From the NCBI RefSeq assembly GCF_900128525.1, contig NZ_FQTQ01000063.1:42100-106099 (forward strand): a stretch of 64,000 nucleotides of DNA, given 5' to 3'. Below, piece after piece: positions 36,652-47,102 of this stretch. The DNA is from a methanotrophic endosymbiont of Bathymodiolus puteoserpentis (Logatchev) (lineage in GTDB: Bacteria > Pseudomonadota > Gammaproteobacteria > Methylococcales > Methylomonadaceae). Position numbers and translations under genes: made by a program. Numbering within the stretch: position 1 is the first letter of the stretch; the number at the start of each line of letters is the position of its first letter. Below the pieces are notes generated by a model. That model was not told where the DNA came from and ran no database searches. It saw nothing but the letters and a program-made list of their open reading frames with translations.

Positions 36652-36668
36652 AAGCACATATTGTGCCA
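36652..36668 (-). promoter_or_regulatory. Sigma-54 promoter for nirB
   Basis: On the minus strand TGGCACAATATGTGCTT has the GG-N10-GC spacing of -24/-12 promoters and matches TGGCAC exactly. The start of transcription would be about 30 nt before the nirB ATG. Confidence 0.7.
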
Positions 36669-36720
36669 TATCATAATATATTGATTTTCTGTATCTATTT
36701 TGGACCTGAAAGAAGAAGGT

Positions 36721-36735
36721 GCACCGATATAGTGC
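36721..36735. promoter_or_regulatory. NtrC-type binding site
   Basis: GCACCGATATAGTGC matches the GCAC-N7-GTGC pattern of NtrC sites such as those at E. coli glnA. It lies between the two divergent sigma-54 promoters at distances suitable for an enhancer. Confidence 0.6.
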
Positions 36736-36743
36736 GATTTGAG

Positions 36744-36758
36744 TGCTTAACTGGTGCA
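36744..36758. promoter_or_regulatory. Second, imperfect NtrC-type site
   Basis: TGCTTAACTGGTGCA keeps the TGGTGC half of an NtrC site while the other half is degenerate. Two adjacent sites are usual for cooperative NtrC binding. Confidence 0.4.
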
Positions 36759-36861
36759 TTATAAGTTATTTGCTTAAGGCGCCTCACTAAATCGATACTT
36801 GACCCATGATATTACCTCTTTAATTCAATAATATATATTAAATATCATTGGGTTATATTTT

Positions 36862-36878
36862 TGGCATATATAGTGCTT
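36862..36878 (+). promoter_or_regulatory. Sigma-54 promoter for the nitrate transporter gene
   Basis: TTGGCATATATAGTGCT has GG at 36864-36865 and GC at 36876-36877, exactly 10 bases between. The start would be near 36889, leaving a short leader with TAGGAGGA before the ATG. Confidence 0.65.
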
Positions 36879-36913
36879 ATAAAGATGTTATTAATCTTTA
36901 ATTAGGAGGACGC

Positions 36914-38392
36914 ATGAGCGCACAATCGTTAAACTTTTTTTCTTTTTCAGGAAAAATGAAAATCCTGCATACCACTTGGCTTGCATTTTTTATCTCCTTT
37001 GTTGTCTGGTTTAGCCATGCTCCTTTAATGCTGGTGATTGCTGATAGCTTAGGAATGAGTAAAGCTGAAATTAAGACTATTTTGATCTTAAATGTTGCGT
37101 TGACAATTCCTGCTAGAATTGTCATTGGTATTTTGGTAGATAAATTTGGTCCTAAACGTACCTTCTCTATATTATTGGCGTTAGGTAGTTTACCGACTTT
37201 TATGTTCGCTTTTGCTGATAGTTTTGAACAGCTTGCCTTAGCTCGATTTTTATCGGGCTTTGTTGGTGCTGGCTTTGTGATTGGTATTCGCATGGTCGGT
37301 GAATGGTTTCCTGCTAAACAAGTTGGTATTGCTGAAGGTATTTATGGTGGCTGGGGGAATTTTGGTTCTGCGGCAGCAGCAATGACATTACCCACTTTAG
37401 CGCTGATGTTTGGTGGACCTGAAGGCTGGCGTTATGCGATTTCGATAACGGGTATTATTGCATTAATTTATTCAGTGATATATTTCTTTAGTGTCACTGA
37501 TACGCCTAAAGGCTCAACCTATTTTAAACCGAAAAAAGCAGGGGCAATGGAAGTCACAAGCATTTGGGATTTATTCTTTTATATCCTAATGACAATTCCT
37601 TTATACGCAACGCTAACCCTATTAACCTGGAAGTTATCACCTGCTGGCGTAAGCTTATTATCAGGCTTTTCAGCTTTATTAATTTATGTCGGTATCTGGG
37701 TATTATTCTTTTATAACGTATACAAAATCGTACATGTTAATGAAGAGCATTTAATGCAGCCGATTGATGAAATCCATAAGTATAAATTTAAACAGGTAGC
37801 TATATTGGATTTAGCTTATCTGATTACTTTTGGTTCTGAATTAGCGGTCGTTTCGATGTTGCCGATGTTTTTCTATGATACCTTTCATGATTCGCAAGGT
37901 ATAACTATGATACAGGCAGGGCTTTCCGCATCAGGCTTTGCTTTTATGAACTTAATCGCCCGTCCTACAGGGGGTTGGATTAGTGATACATTTGGTCGTA
38001 AATTATCTTTATCTATTTTCATTATTGGCTTATCAGTCGGTTATTATTGTTTATCACTTATCACGCCTGACTGGCCAATTGTTGGTGTTATTATCTTAAC
38101 TATGGCATGCTCATTTTTTGTGCAATCAGGCGAGGGGGCTGTATTTGCGATGGTACCTTTAATTAAGCGTCGCATGACTGGACAAATTGCGGGTATGGTC
38201 GGTGCTTATGGTAATGTCGGGGCAGTTATATTTTTAACTGTATTATCGTTTGTGGATCCTTCCGTATTTTTTACTGTTATTGCTGGTGGTGCTTTGATTG
38301 TTTTGGTTGCTGTACAGTTTATTGAAGAACCTAAAGGGCATATGGTTGAAGTTCAAGAGGATGGAACAGTGGAAATGATTGAATTGGATTGA
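36914..38392 (+). CDS. narK: Nitrate/nitrite transporter, NarK/NasA-type MFS
   Basis: A 492-residue MFS protein of the nitrate-nitrite porter family with about 12 transmembrane helices. The two family signatures are present: [14 protein letters not shown] in the first half and [14 protein letters not shown] in the second. Substrate-contacting arginines are in [20 protein letters not shown] and [11 protein letters not shown]. It imports nitrate into the cytoplasm for the reductases encoded divergently. Shine-Dalgarno TAGGAGGA is strong. Confidence 0.92.
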   Translation: MSAQSLNFFSFSGKMKILHTTWLAFFISFVVWFSHAPLMLVIADSLGMSKAEIKTILILNVALTIPARIVIGILVDKFGPKRTFSILLALGSLPTFMFAFADSFEQLALARFLSGFVGAGFVIGIRMVGEWFPAKQVGIAEGIYGGWGNFGSAAAAMTLPTLALMFGGPEGWRYAISITGIIALIYSVIYFFSVTDTPKGSTYFKPKKAGAMEVTSIWDLFFYILMTIPLYATLTLLTWKLSPAGVSLLSGFSALLIYVGIWVLFFYNVYKIVHVNEEHLMQPIDEIHKYKFKQVAILDLAYLITFGSELAVVSMLPMFFYDTFHDSQGITMIQAGLSASGFAFMNLIARPTGGWISDTFGRKLSLSIFIIGLSVGYYCLSLITPDWPIVGVIILTMACSFFVQSGEGAVFAMVPLIKRRMTGQIAGMVGAYGNVGAVIFLTVLSFVDPSVFFTVIAGGALIVLVAVQFIEEPKGHMVEVQEDGTVEMIELD

Positions 38393-38498
38393 ATTTAATT
38401 AATATTTTTAAAATTTCTACTTAACTTTCTCAGTACAGAAAGGCTAATAGTAATAATTAGCTAACTGGGTGAAAACTTATAAGTAATTGGGGTAAATC

Positions 38499-40229
38499 AT
38501 GACAACATCAACTCTCAAAATATCCATCGGTTCCAGCAGTGACAAAGGTATTAAGGAGAGAAATGAAGATTTCCTAGGTGCTTTAATTCCGGAAGGAGCG
38601 CAATTAACACACAAAGGCATTGCTATCGCAATTGCGGATGGTATGAGTGGCAGTGATGCTGGGCATGAGGCGAGTCATTGTTGCGTCGCTAGTTTTTTAA
38701 GTGATTATTACAGTACGCCTGACTCTTGGTCTGTTAAGCAAGCTGGGCAAAAAATCTTATCTGCAACTAATTCTTGGCTTTATAGTCAGGGGCAGCAGCG
38801 CTATGAATCAGCTAAAGGTATGGTGAGTACCTTAAGTATTGCAGTACTTAAATCAACTACTGCTCATTTATTTCATATTGGTGACTCACGTATATATCGT
38901 TTACGTGAGGGTAATTTAGAGCAATTAACTCGTGATCACCGTGTTTGGGTTTCAGATGAAAAAAATTATTTGAACCGCGCTATGGGGATAGAGCCTAGGT
39001 TAGAAGTTGACTATAAGGCCATTCCTTTAGAAAAAGGCGATATGTTTTTTATGAGCACTGATGGTGTGCATGATTTTATTGCCGAAAAAACACTGAAAAT
39101 ATTATTACAGTCAAATGATAGCTTGGAGTCTATCGCTCAGAAAATTGTACAACAAGCGAGTGATAATAACAGTGATGATAACCTTAGTTGTCAGCTTTTT
39201 AGAATTGATAATATTCCACTAGCGAAAGAAGATGAGGTATTACGTCAATATGATAACCTACCTTTTCCGCCGCCATTAGAAGTTGGTATGGTATTAGATG
39301 GTTATAAGATTGAGGCTGAATTACATGCGAGCACGCGTACACAAATTTATCGTGCATTTGATACCAAAACCAAGACTAAGGTGATTTTAAAAACCCCTTC
39401 TGTTTTATATGAAGATGATACTCACTATATTGAGCATTTCTTGCATGAAGAATGGGCAGGAAAGCGAATTAAAGATAAAAATGTACTTCAGGTATTTGGC
39501 TCGGATCGAGCAAAAAGTTGTATCTACTATGCGACTGAATTTATTGAGGGTGAAACCTTAAGAGAATGGATGGATAGCCACCCCAAGCCCTATATACGAG
39601 AAGTCAGGCTTATTATTGAACAGATTGCCAAAGGCCTGCGTGCTTTTCATCGAATGGAAATGCTACACCAGGATTTAAAACCTGAAAATATTATGATTGA
39701 TAAGTCTGGTACGGTAAAAATTATTGATTTTGGGTCAGTAAAAATTGCTGGTATTTCTGAAATAACCCCTTTGGATCAGCAGGAAGATAATGTCTTAGGG
39801 ACGCTTAATTACACGGCTCCTGAATATCACTTAGGGCAGCGTGGTACCGTTAAATCAGATTTATTTTCTTTGGGTGTGATTACTTATGAAATGATTAATC
39901 GTGCTTTGCCTTTCGGGGGGGATATACCAGAGAAGCCCAATAAAATTAACCTATCTAAGTTAGTGTACGTGCCAAGTTTTCAAAAAAATGCCATGGTGCC
40001 AGCATGGATTGATGGTGCGCTAAAAAAAGCTACATCAATTTCTCCGCAAGGCCGCTATGATGAGTTGTCTGAATTTTTATATGACTTGAATAACCCCAAT
40101 GCTAGTTTTTTAAGTGAAGCAGACAATATACCCTTGATGGAACGTAACCCACTAGTATTTTGGAAGGGTTTAAGTGGGGTGTTGATGTTAGTAAATGCAG
40201 TACTGCTATATTATCTTTTCGCGCGTTGA
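38499..40229 (+). CDS. PP2C-type phosphatase fused to Ser/Thr kinase
   Basis: 576 residues. Residues ~5-245 are a PPM/PP2C phosphatase with KERNEDF, IADGMSG, FHIGDSRIYRL, STDGVHDF and DDNLS. Residues ~265-540 are a Hanks-type kinase with LHQDLKPENIMI, IIDFGSVK and TAPEY. The glycine-rich loop is degenerate (AELHASTRTQIY). A C-terminal transmembrane helix (about 553-573) tail-anchors it. It follows the nitrate transporter at 106 bp without a terminator. The same fusion occurs with nirB and nasA genes in pseudomonads (PA1782), so a role in regulating nitrate assimilation is likely but unproven. Confidence 0.9.
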   Translation: MTTSTLKISIGSSSDKGIKERNEDFLGALIPEGAQLTHKGIAIAIADGMSGSDAGHEASHCCVASFLSDYYSTPDSWSVKQAGQKILSATNSWLYSQGQQRYESAKGMVSTLSIAVLKSTTAHLFHIGDSRIYRLREGNLEQLTRDHRVWVSDEKNYLNRAMGIEPRLEVDYKAIPLEKGDMFFMSTDGVHDFIAEKTLKILLQSNDSLESIAQKIVQQASDNNSDDNLSCQLFRIDNIPLAKEDEVLRQYDNLPFPPPLEVGMVLDGYKIEAELHASTRTQIYRAFDTKTKTKVILKTPSVLYEDDTHYIEHFLHEEWAGKRIKDKNVLQVFGSDRAKSCIYYATEFIEGETLREWMDSHPKPYIREVRLIIEQIAKGLRAFHRMEMLHQDLKPENIMIDKSGTVKIIDFGSVKIAGISEITPLDQQEDNVLGTLNYTAPEYHLGQRGTVKSDLFSLGVITYEMINRALPFGGDIPEKPNKINLSKLVYVPSFQKNAMVPAWIDGALKKATSISPQGRYDELSEFLYDLNNPNASFLSEADNIPLMERNPLVFWKGLSGVLMLVNAVLLYYLFAR

Positions 40230-40514
40230 GTGAGTGCTGTAGTGGCGTTTATCTTCATCTTGACATGTTTTGCCTGCAATATAGGAAGCAGGTAACTGTC
40301 GTTATGAGAAAGTTGTTTATTGGGTGGTAAAAAGGCCCCTTTTTCTTAAAGGGGATGAAGCAGTTGTAACAGATTTATTTTGGGGGGATTCAATAATACT
40401 CCAGAGTACTACTGGTGTTCAATCTTGGTGTTTAATGTTGATTGTGTAGCGAAGCATTTTTTTGCTGTATGAGTTAGAAAATCTATCGCTTGATGTATCA
40501 AGTATTTTAATACC
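40230..40514. other. Intergenic region
   Basis: 285 bp with no supported gene. CCCCTTT/AAAGGGG (40336-40354) forms a hairpin whose U-rich side faces the minus strand, where no gene ends, so I assign no function. Confidence 0.5.
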
Positions 40515-40517
40515 TTG

Positions 40518-41063
40518 ATGTTGATTTTATTTATTGGGCAATGGAAAATGGTCAAGTCATCGTCTATAAATAAAGGGAAAACATTGATTAGGATTTATTT
40601 TTTAGTTATTGTAATTGCTGCTTTTTTCTGGTTTAGAGTAGGCTTAAAAAAAGAGTCTCATGAGCGTAAGCGGTATATGCAGAAAAGCGCCTTGCTAGGC
40701 TTGTTATTATGCTTCATCATTTTGGCGCTTAATGGGCGCTTGAGTTGGATTTTGGCGGTGTTAAGTGTTTCCATTGCATTTGTACTGCGTTTTATACCAG
40801 TGATTTTGCGCTATGCGCCTCAATTGCAGCGTTTGTGGGCTTTGTGGCGTAATAAGCAAAAGGAAACAGGAAGGCCTGTTAATCAAGGCGAAATAACGGT
40901 TAAGGAAGCTTATAAAATCCTGGGTATTGATGCAACAGCAACAAGGCAAGAGATTATTGATGCGCACCGGAAACTAATTTTAAAAAATCATCCTGACCGT
41001 GGTGGGTCTAGCTACCTTGCTGCGCAAATTAATCAAGCGAAAGATGTTTTGTTAAAGAAATAG
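40518..41063 (+). CDS. Membrane-anchored J-domain protein
   Basis: About 181 residues. Hydrophobic helices near the start ([15 protein letters not shown] and [14 protein letters not shown], then [13 protein letters not shown]) are followed by a C-terminal J domain: [21 protein letters not shown] and the HPD motif in LKNHPDRGG. The architecture resembles Tim14-like bacterial DnaJ proteins that recruit DnaK to the membrane. The first start codons (TTG, then ATG 40518) lack a clear Shine-Dalgarno, and an ATG at 40548 is another option. Confidence 0.8.
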   Translation: MLILFIGQWKMVKSSSINKGKTLIRIYFLVIVIAAFFWFRVGLKKESHERKRYMQKSALLGLLLCFIILALNGRLSWILAVLSVSIAFVLRFIPVILRYAPQLQRLWALWRNKQKETGRPVNQGEITVKEAYKILGIDATATRQEIIDAHRKLILKNHPDRGGSSYLAAQINQAKDVLLKK

Positions 41064-41070
41064 ACAGGCG

Positions 41071-41826
41071 ATGTTGCTTTGTAATGTTCTTTTTAGAGGT
41101 AAGGTGCTTGGCTGGCAATCCTTTGCGTGTTCTTTAAATCGGTGGTTTCTTTTGCTTTTTTTAAGTTTTCTTGTGAGTGGTTGTGCGGGATTTCAATCTC
41201 AAGCGCCTATTCAGCCGAAAAAACGTGATTTGACGAGTAGTTCATATTATAAGGTAAAAAAAGGTGATACTTTATATTCCGTTGGTTTTAGGTCGGGGCA
41301 TGGCTATAAGCGACTTGCGGTATGGAATAATATTTATTCGCCATATAAACTTTATATTGGGCAGAAATTAAAGTTATTTAAGTCTATGCCGACTAAAGAG
41401 GTATTGAAAAAAAAAATAAAGAAAAAAAATACTAGTATTTCAACGGGTAATAAAAAGGTGTTAAAGTTACACTGGCAGTGGCCAGTGACCGGAAAAATAG
41501 TACGAAATTTTTATTCTACAGGAAGTAAGGGGATTGATATTTCTGGGCGTGTTGGGCAGAAAATTAAGGCGGCTGAGTCAGGGGTTGTAGCCTATAGCGG
41601 TAGTGGTTTACTTGGGTATGGGAAACTTCTTATTATAAAGCACAATTATTTATATTTGAGTGCTTATGCGCATAATCGCCGCTTGTTAGTCAAAGAAGGA
41701 CAAAAAATTAAAAAGGGACAATTGATAGCTGAAATGGGGGTGGGCGTGAATGGTAAGCCCGCATTACACTTTGAAATTAGGAAGAACGGAAAGCCCGTTA
41801 ATCCCGTGATATATTTATCAAAATAA
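41071..41826 (+). CDS. NlpD-like lipoprotein with LysM and degenerate M23 domain
   Basis: A 251-residue lipoprotein. The lipobox LVSGC gives Cys near residue 38. A LysM domain (YYKVKKGDTLYSVGFRSG) is followed by a lysine-rich linker and an M23 peptidase fold with KGIDISG and LHFEIRKNGKPVNP. The first zinc histidine of HxxxD is not present in KGIDISG, as in NlpD, which activates amidase AmiC instead of cutting peptidoglycan itself. It follows the J-domain gene by 8 bp. The N-terminus before the signal is long, so the true start may be internal. Confidence 0.83.
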   Translation: MLLCNVLFRGKVLGWQSFACSLNRWFLLLFLSFLVSGCAGFQSQAPIQPKKRDLTSSSYYKVKKGDTLYSVGFRSGHGYKRLAVWNNIYSPYKLYIGQKLKLFKSMPTKEVLKKKIKKKNTSISTGNKKVLKLHWQWPVTGKIVRNFYSTGSKGIDISGRVGQKIKAAESGVVAYSGSGLLGYGKLLIIKHNYLYLSAYAHNRRLLVKEGQKIKKGQLIAEMGVGVNGKPALHFEIRKNGKPVNPVIYLSK

Positions 41827-41901
41827 ACTTTATTGTAAGTGCTTAAACTTTCTAGGGTTTGGTGCTTTATTTCTGTGAATGACAAGAAGTAGGAGTTAAT
41901 A

Positions 41902-41952
41902 GTGAAGGAAGACTTAATGAGTACTGAAGAAAATAAGACGTTTATTGCTGAG
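41902..41952 (+). pseudogene. 5' remnant of an unidentified gene, cut by an IS fragment
   Basis: AGGAG is followed at 6 nt by GTG and then codons for VKEDLMSTEENKTFIAE before the IS-derived sequence begins at 41953. The frame then stops 10 codons into the IS. It looks like the beginning of a real gene of which only 17 codons remain. Confidence 0.5.
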
Positions 41953-42139
41953 CTGAAGTTTCCCAGAAATTCATCAAGCCACCATGCGTAATAGCGTGGC
42001 GACGAGAGAATTAACTGGGGAGTTGCTAGGTTTGGGGCAAAGCCTACTAAAATCCGGATCCAATCCCGCTTCCGCAATCATACGCCGAACATCTGAGAAG
42101 GCAAAACTTGTCCTTCCTTTCACTTTATGTCTGCGTTCA
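41953..42139 (-). mobile_element. Solo 187-bp end of the IS4-family element
   Basis: It matches 45631-45817 of the intact element with two differences, covering the terminal inverted repeat and the 3' end of the transposase gene. The rest is missing. On the left it interrupts a plus-strand gene start and on the right a minus-strand SDR gene. Confidence 0.9.
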
Positions 42140-42356
42140 AATCAACATGCCGATCGCTCAATTTAGCAACTAAACCAGCAATACTTTTGAGGTCACTCAC
42201 CTCAACACTCTCAATTACTTCCACACCCAGAGCATCCAGCGCCGGAGAACTCTGTCGACAAGCAGCAATAACATCAAAATCTCGTTGTTTTAATTGAGCA
42301 CATAATTCAAGCCCTATACCACGGTTACTGCCTGTTACTAGCGCTATTTTTGACAT
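42140..42356 (-). pseudogene. Truncated short-chain dehydrogenase
   Basis: The first ~72 residues of an SDR are intact, with the nucleotide-binding glycine motif TGSNRGIGLE and a later DALGVEVIESVEVSD; then the frame runs into the IS fragment and ends within it. The catalytic SxnYxxxK part is absent. The C-terminal portion is not found on the other side of the fragment, so it was deleted. Confidence 0.8.
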
Positions 42357-42756
42357 ATTCTGCTCCTGTATTTTTAATTTTATTTCTTTAAGATAGCAAT
42401 ATACCTGAATTCAAATTATAAATGCATAACCCAATAAGTTTTTAGTACCACATAGTTTCAATCCCACTCTTAAAACATCAAAAACTTCATTTCGCATAAG
42501 AAATCTTAAGAAAGTCAGTCAACATACATTAACAAGCCAAGTCAGATTTATTCTAGTTATGGGATGTTTAGACCGGGTAAGGCTGAAAAAAACAATAGAA
42601 CAAAATCCTTCATACCGGCATGGATAGTACTAAAAACCATCACTTATCCCCCCCTCTATTCACTCTGGTTGAGATAAAATATAGAAAAACAAGCTATACT
42701 CCTGCTTGAAAGTCCCCTGCCCCAAGCTAGTAGTATCAGTTTTTGAGGAGTAAATC
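42357..42756. other. Intergenic region with the clpB promoter
   Basis: 400 bp without a gene. It must contain the promoters of the SDR remnant (minus) and clpB (plus). A CTTGAAA at about 42706 is similar to a sigma-32 -35 box, but its spacing to CCCC is too short. GAGGAG is the Shine-Dalgarno for clpB. Confidence 0.5.
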
Positions 42757-45333
42757 ATGAATCCAGAAAAACTAACCAGAAAATTCAAAGGTGCTCTTAA
42801 CGATGCACAGAGTTTAGCATTAGCAAAAGACCATCAATTTATTGAAAGTACACATGTTCTTTTAGCTATGCTTGAGCAACAAGGTAGCAGCATTAAGCCT
42901 TTATTGGCACGAGTAGGCGCTAACACCCCAAAACTAGTGAATGCACTGAAGAAATCGCTCAAAAGTATGCCAGCAATTTCTGATACGGACACTGCTGTGC
43001 GAATCTCTAATGACTTAGCAAGGCAGCTCAACCTAACTGAAAAGTTAGCACAAAAACATAATGACAGCTTTATCTCTAGTGAGATTTTTTTATTAGCCGC
43101 GTGCACAAATAAAGGCCAACTGAGCATTGCTTTACAGCAAGCAGGCGTAAACCAACAAGCAATTAACAAAGCAATTAATGACGCTCGAGGCGGTGAACAC
43201 CTCCATGATAAAAACTCAGAAGATCAACTTAATGCGTTAAAAACGTATACGATTGACATAACGGAGCTCGCCGAACAAGGCAAGCTAGACCCTGTTATCG
43301 GCCGTGATGATGAGATACGCCGCACTATTCAAGTCTTGCAGCGTCGCACAAAAAATAACCCTGTGTTAATCGGTGAGCCAGGCGTTGGTAAAACCGCCAT
43401 TGTTGAAGGTTTAGCACAACGCATTATTAATGGCGAGGTACCTGATGGTATCAAAGGTAAGCGCCTTTTAGCACTGGATATGGCGAGCTTAATTGCTGGG
43501 GCAAAATTTCGCGGTGAATTTGAAGAGCGCCTAAAAGCAGTGCTTAATAACTTAGCCCAACAAGAAGGTCAAGTCATTCTATTTATTGACGAATTACATA
43601 CCATGGTCGGTGCCGGCAAAGCTGAAGGTGCGATAGATGCGGGTAATATGCTTAAACCTGCCTTAGCGCGCGGTGAATTACATTGCGTTGGCGCAACCAC
43701 ATGGAATGAATACCGCCAATATATAGAAAAAGATGCAGCATTAGAACGGCGCTTCCAAAAAGTATTAGTCGACGAACCTTCTGTTGAAGACACTATTGCG
43801 ATTTTACGCGGCTTAAAAGAGTGTTACGAGCTGCATCACGGTGTTGCTATTACTGATCCAGCAATTATTGCTGCAGCACAATTGTCATCTCGCTATATTG
43901 CTGACCGCCAACTGCCCGATAAAGCCATTGATTTAATTGATGAGGCGGCTAGTTGCATTCGCATGGAGTTAGATTCCAAGCCTGAAGTCATGGATAAGCT
44001 AGAGCGTCGCTTAATTCAATTAAAAATTGAACATGAAGCGACGAAAAAAGATTCTGATAAAGCCTCCCAAAAACGCCTAGCCACTCTAAACGATAAAATT
44101 CAGGAATTAGGCAAAGAATTTATCGATTTAGAAGAAGCTTGGAAAGCAGAAAAAGCCGCGATACAAGGCTCAGCAAATATTAAAGAAAAATTAGAGCAAG
44201 CCCGTACTGAATTAAAAACAGCACAGCGCAGCAATGACTTAATACTTATGTCTGAGCTACGATACAGTAAAATTCCCGAATTAGAGTACCAGCTTGATTT
44301 AGCTTCTCAAGCAGAAATGCAGGAAATGACATTATTACGCAATAATGTCACAAAAGAAGAAATCGCTGAAGTTGTGTCTAAATGGACAAGCATTCCAGTC
44401 GCTAAAATATTTGAAGGCGAGCGCGACAAACTGCTAAATATAGAACAAGTCTTAGCAGAACGCGTTATCGGCCAACCTGAAGCGCTTAAAGCTGTCAGCG
44501 ATACTATGCGTCGTTCGCGTGCTGGATTATCTGATCCAAGCCGCCCTAATGGTTCTTTCTTATTTTTAGGGCCAACTGGCGTTGGTAAGACTGAACTTTG
44601 CAAAGCTTTAGCTAACTTTTTATTTGATACCGAAGATGCCATGATTCGTATTGACATGTCTGAATTTATGGAAAAACATTCAGCCGCACGTTTAGTTGGC
44701 GCTCCCCCAGGTTATGCCGGTTATGAAGAAGGCGGTTATTTAACAACGGCTGTGCACCGCCGCCCTTATTCCGTTGTTTTATTAGATGAAGTTGAAAAGG
44801 CGCATGTCGATGTTTTTAACATTCTATTGCAAGTGCTTGATAATGGGCGTTTGACTGACGGTCAAGGGCACACGGTTGATTTTCGTAATACCGTTATCAT
44901 CATGACCTCAAACCTTGGCTCTGCCCTTACTCAGGAACTAGTAGGCGAAGGTAATTATGAAGCCATGAAACAAGCTGTTATGGAAGTGGTCGGTAGCCAT
45001 TTTCGGCCTGAGTTTATTAACCGTATTGATGAAACTGTCGTCTTCCACCCTTTAACAGCTGAACATATCCGCTCGATTGCAAAAATACAGATTGAACATT
45101 TACGCACTCGTTTATTTGGTAGAAATATACAGCTAACTATGTCTGAGGCCGCCTTAGATAAAATCAGCAAAGCTGGGTTTGATCCCGCTTTTGGCGCAAG
45201 GTCGCTTAAACGCGCCATTCAACAAGACTTGGAAAACCCGCTAGCACAAGATATCTTAAGTGGTAAATTTGCCGCAGAAGATACCATTAATGTTGACGAG
45301 CAAGAAGGAGTTCTTAGATTCATAAAAACCTAA
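42757..45333 (+). CDS. clpB: ATP-dependent disaggregase ClpB
   Basis: 858 residues, the usual length. An N-terminal Clp repeat domain is followed by AAA-1 (Walker A GEPGVGKT, Walker B FIDELHT), a coiled-coil middle domain around residues 410-520, and AAA-2 (Walker [29 protein letters not shown]). It works with DnaK to dissolve protein aggregates after heat shock. It starts after GAGGAG and is flanked by the insertion-damaged region. Confidence 0.97.
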   Translation: MNPEKLTRKFKGALNDAQSLALAKDHQFIESTHVLLAMLEQQGSSIKPLLARVGANTPKLVNALKKSLKSMPAISDTDTAVRISNDLARQLNLTEKLAQKHNDSFISSEIFLLAACTNKGQLSIALQQAGVNQQAINKAINDARGGEHLHDKNSEDQLNALKTYTIDITELAEQGKLDPVIGRDDEIRRTIQVLQRRTKNNPVLIGEPGVGKTAIVEGLAQRIINGEVPDGIKGKRLLALDMASLIAGAKFRGEFEERLKAVLNNLAQQEGQVILFIDELHTMVGAGKAEGAIDAGNMLKPALARGELHCVGATTWNEYRQYIEKDAALERRFQKVLVDEPSVEDTIAILRGLKECYELHHGVAITDPAIIAAAQLSSRYIADRQLPDKAIDLIDEAASCIRMELDSKPEVMDKLERRLIQLKIEHEATKKDSDKASQKRLATLNDKIQELGKEFIDLEEAWKAEKAAIQGSANIKEKLEQARTELKTAQRSNDLILMSELRYSKIPELEYQLDLASQAEMQEMTLLRNNVTKEEIAEVVSKWTSIPVAKIFEGERDKLLNIEQVLAERVIGQPEALKAVSDTMRRSRAGLSDPSRPNGSFLFLGPTGVGKTELCKALANFLFDTEDAMIRIDMSEFMEKHSAARLVGAPPGYAGYEEGGYLTTAVHRRPYSVVLLDEVEKAHVDVFNILLQVLDNGRLTDGQGHTVDFRNTVIIMTSNLGSALTQELVGEGNYEAMKQAVMEVVGSHFRPEFINRIDETVVFHPLTAEHIRSIAKIQIEHLRTRLFGRNIQLTMSEAALDKISKAGFDPAFGARSLKRAIQQDLENPLAQDILSGKFAAEDTINVDEQEGVLRFIKT

Positions 45334-45360
45334 ATACGCTCCTACAGAAACTCTGAATAT

Positions 45361-45570
45361 TTACTCATTATTTAAATATCGCTTTATCTGAGGTGCAAAA
45401 TACCATATCAAAAAGAACATGACAGCAGCTCCGAGTACAGGAAATGCAATATCAGGATTAGTACGTAAAGTAACTTTTGCAATACCCAAAATAAATAATA
45501 CGACAACGGCTTTTAATATCGCCAGCAACCAACCCAACGTAGAGTTCACAATCTTTTGTCCTAACTTCAT
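45361..45570 (-). CDS. Small two-TM membrane protein
   Basis: 69 residues with two hydrophobic helices (LLAILKAVVVLFILGIAK and VLGAAVMFFLIWYFA), ending KRYLNNE. No family is recognised. It lies convergent with clpB, and just before the IS4-family element in plus coordinates. Confidence 0.55.
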   Translation of the reverse strand: MKLGQKIVNSTLGWLLAILKAVVVLFILGIAKVTLRTNPDIAFPVLGAAVMFFLIWYFAPQIKRYLNNE

Positions 45571-45651
45571 ATTGATTTTCTTATTCAGTAATTAATTTAT
45601 TTAAAATACTAGCGCAGCACTCACTTAAATCTGAAGTTTCCCAAAAATTCA

Positions 45652-46989
45652 TCAAGCCACCATGCGTAATAGCGTGGCGACGAGAGAATTAACTGGGGAG
45701 TTGCTAGGTTTGGGGCAAAGCCTACTAAAATCCGGATCCAATCCCGCTTCCGCAATAATACGCCGAACATCTGAGAAGGCAAAACTTGTCCTTCCTTTCA
45801 CTTTATGTCTGCGTTCAGGGTTGGTCTTTAATCGGTCAGCATAAATCCAAGTGATCGTTGTCGCCATCATGCAGAAGTTCAAATGATTGGTGACCGATTG
45901 AGCTGTACGGCACTGACTTTTCTGACTCCCCATATCCTGCTTTAATTCCTTGAAACCCGATTCTATCTTCCAACGCGCACCATAAAATTCAATCATCTGG
46001 ATGACCGTTAACTCCAAGTCAGTAGAAAATAAAGCAATCCATTGTGTCCGACGAAAAACCCATACAACACGGATTGGACATTTCAAGCTCTTCGACATGA
46101 CAATACGATCATAAGCACGAGCGGTACGCTGTTTACCATAGAGATTAACTGAATATTCAATGGCTTCTGCCTGAAAAGTGCTGGCCATTTCCGTTGCTGA
46201 ACCCAGCCGTTGACCGTATTTTTTACGCCGTCCGCGTTGTCCTGATTTTCTTGGCTCTGGAAAATCATACAATACATTATTGCAGCGTAAACGCGATAGC
46301 ATATCAAAACGTTCACCTATCACTTGACGGACTGGCTTTAACAAACCGGCATTGCCAAACCAGCTATCGGTTACGGCAAGTAGGGGAGGTTCTGAGAAAT
46401 GCTCGCCAATATCAACGATCATCTCAGCGGCTTGAGATAACTTGGTTTTAAAAGGCAGTATTTTTCCTTTCATCTTCACTCTATCGTATTTAGCCTCAAT
46501 CGTTTTCTTGGGCAAGTAGAAACGAAAATCTAAAAACAAACAAGCCCAGCGCGCATGTACTCGTTTCAGCAGTCCCACCGAAACAATATTTTGTGCCCAC
46601 GGGTAGTCGCTTTGGTTAGCTTTCGCGGCATGATCAAAGATTTGTTCACAACCAAATATTTTCTTCCCCACTTTTGTATTGATGGAGTCATCAAGTGCAA
46701 GCAATAATCTGCCCTCTGTTTCAGGCGAATCAATAAGCCCCCAAGTGGAGCGCCATAGCTTTTTCCACGGTAGCGTTGACGAGGCCATAAAAGTATAGAA
46801 TCGTTTCTTTTTAATGTCGATCCCAAACAAAACACCTAATCCTCGCCATAAATTAGAGCTCATGGATGACGTAAACGGCACAATAATGGCCAAGAGCGTG
46901 TAGACAAATAACGACGCACGTTCCTTGCCAAGTTTGGTGTCGGAAAAATGAGTTTGCAGGGGGAGAAGAAGATCGCGTAAAATGAACAT
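45652..46989 (-). CDS. IS4-family DDE transposase
   Basis: A 445-residue transposase. Catalytic aspartates are likely in LLALDDSINTK and AVTDSWFGNAG, and the glutamate in YGARWKIESGFKELKQ, which is the Y-R-E-K signature of the IS4 superfamily. The frame is intact. The stop lies 21 bp inside the left terminal repeat end. Confidence 0.93.
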   Translation of the reverse strand: MFILRDLLLPLQTHFSDTKLGKERASLFVYTLLAIIVPFTSSMSSNLWRGLGVLFGIDIKKKRFYTFMASSTLPWKKLWRSTWGLIDSPETEGRLLLALDDSINTKVGKKIFGCEQIFDHAAKANQSDYPWAQNIVSVGLLKRVHARWACLFLDFRFYLPKKTIEAKYDRVKMKGKILPFKTKLSQAAEMIVDIGEHFSEPPLLAVTDSWFGNAGLLKPVRQVIGERFDMLSRLRCNNVLYDFPEPRKSGQRGRRKKYGQRLGSATEMASTFQAEAIEYSVNLYGKQRTARAYDRIVMSKSLKCPIRVVWVFRRTQWIALFSTDLELTVIQMIEFYGARWKIESGFKELKQDMGSQKSQCRTAQSVTNHLNFCMMATTITWIYADRLKTNPERRHKVKGRTSFAFSDVRRIIAEAGLDPDFSRLCPKPSNSPVNSLVATLLRMVA

Positions 46990-47102
46990 GAATGAGGTCT
47001 TTTGTTTGTATAATCAATTGCTTAGAACAATGTATTATACAGGGTTTCGAGGCCTCATTCACCAATAAGTTGTTGTTTTAAAAGAAATAAAATTCATTTC
47101 AG

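Noticed and set aside
40336..40354. Terminator for the phosphatase-kinase gene.
   Set aside because: The U-rich side of this hairpin faces the minus strand; no gene ends there and the plus side has no T-run.
42700..42730. Possible sigma-32 promoter for clpB (CTTGAAA followed by CCCC).
   Set aside because: The gap to the CCCC block is about 8 bp, too short for the usual 13-14 bp; only the -35-like word fits.
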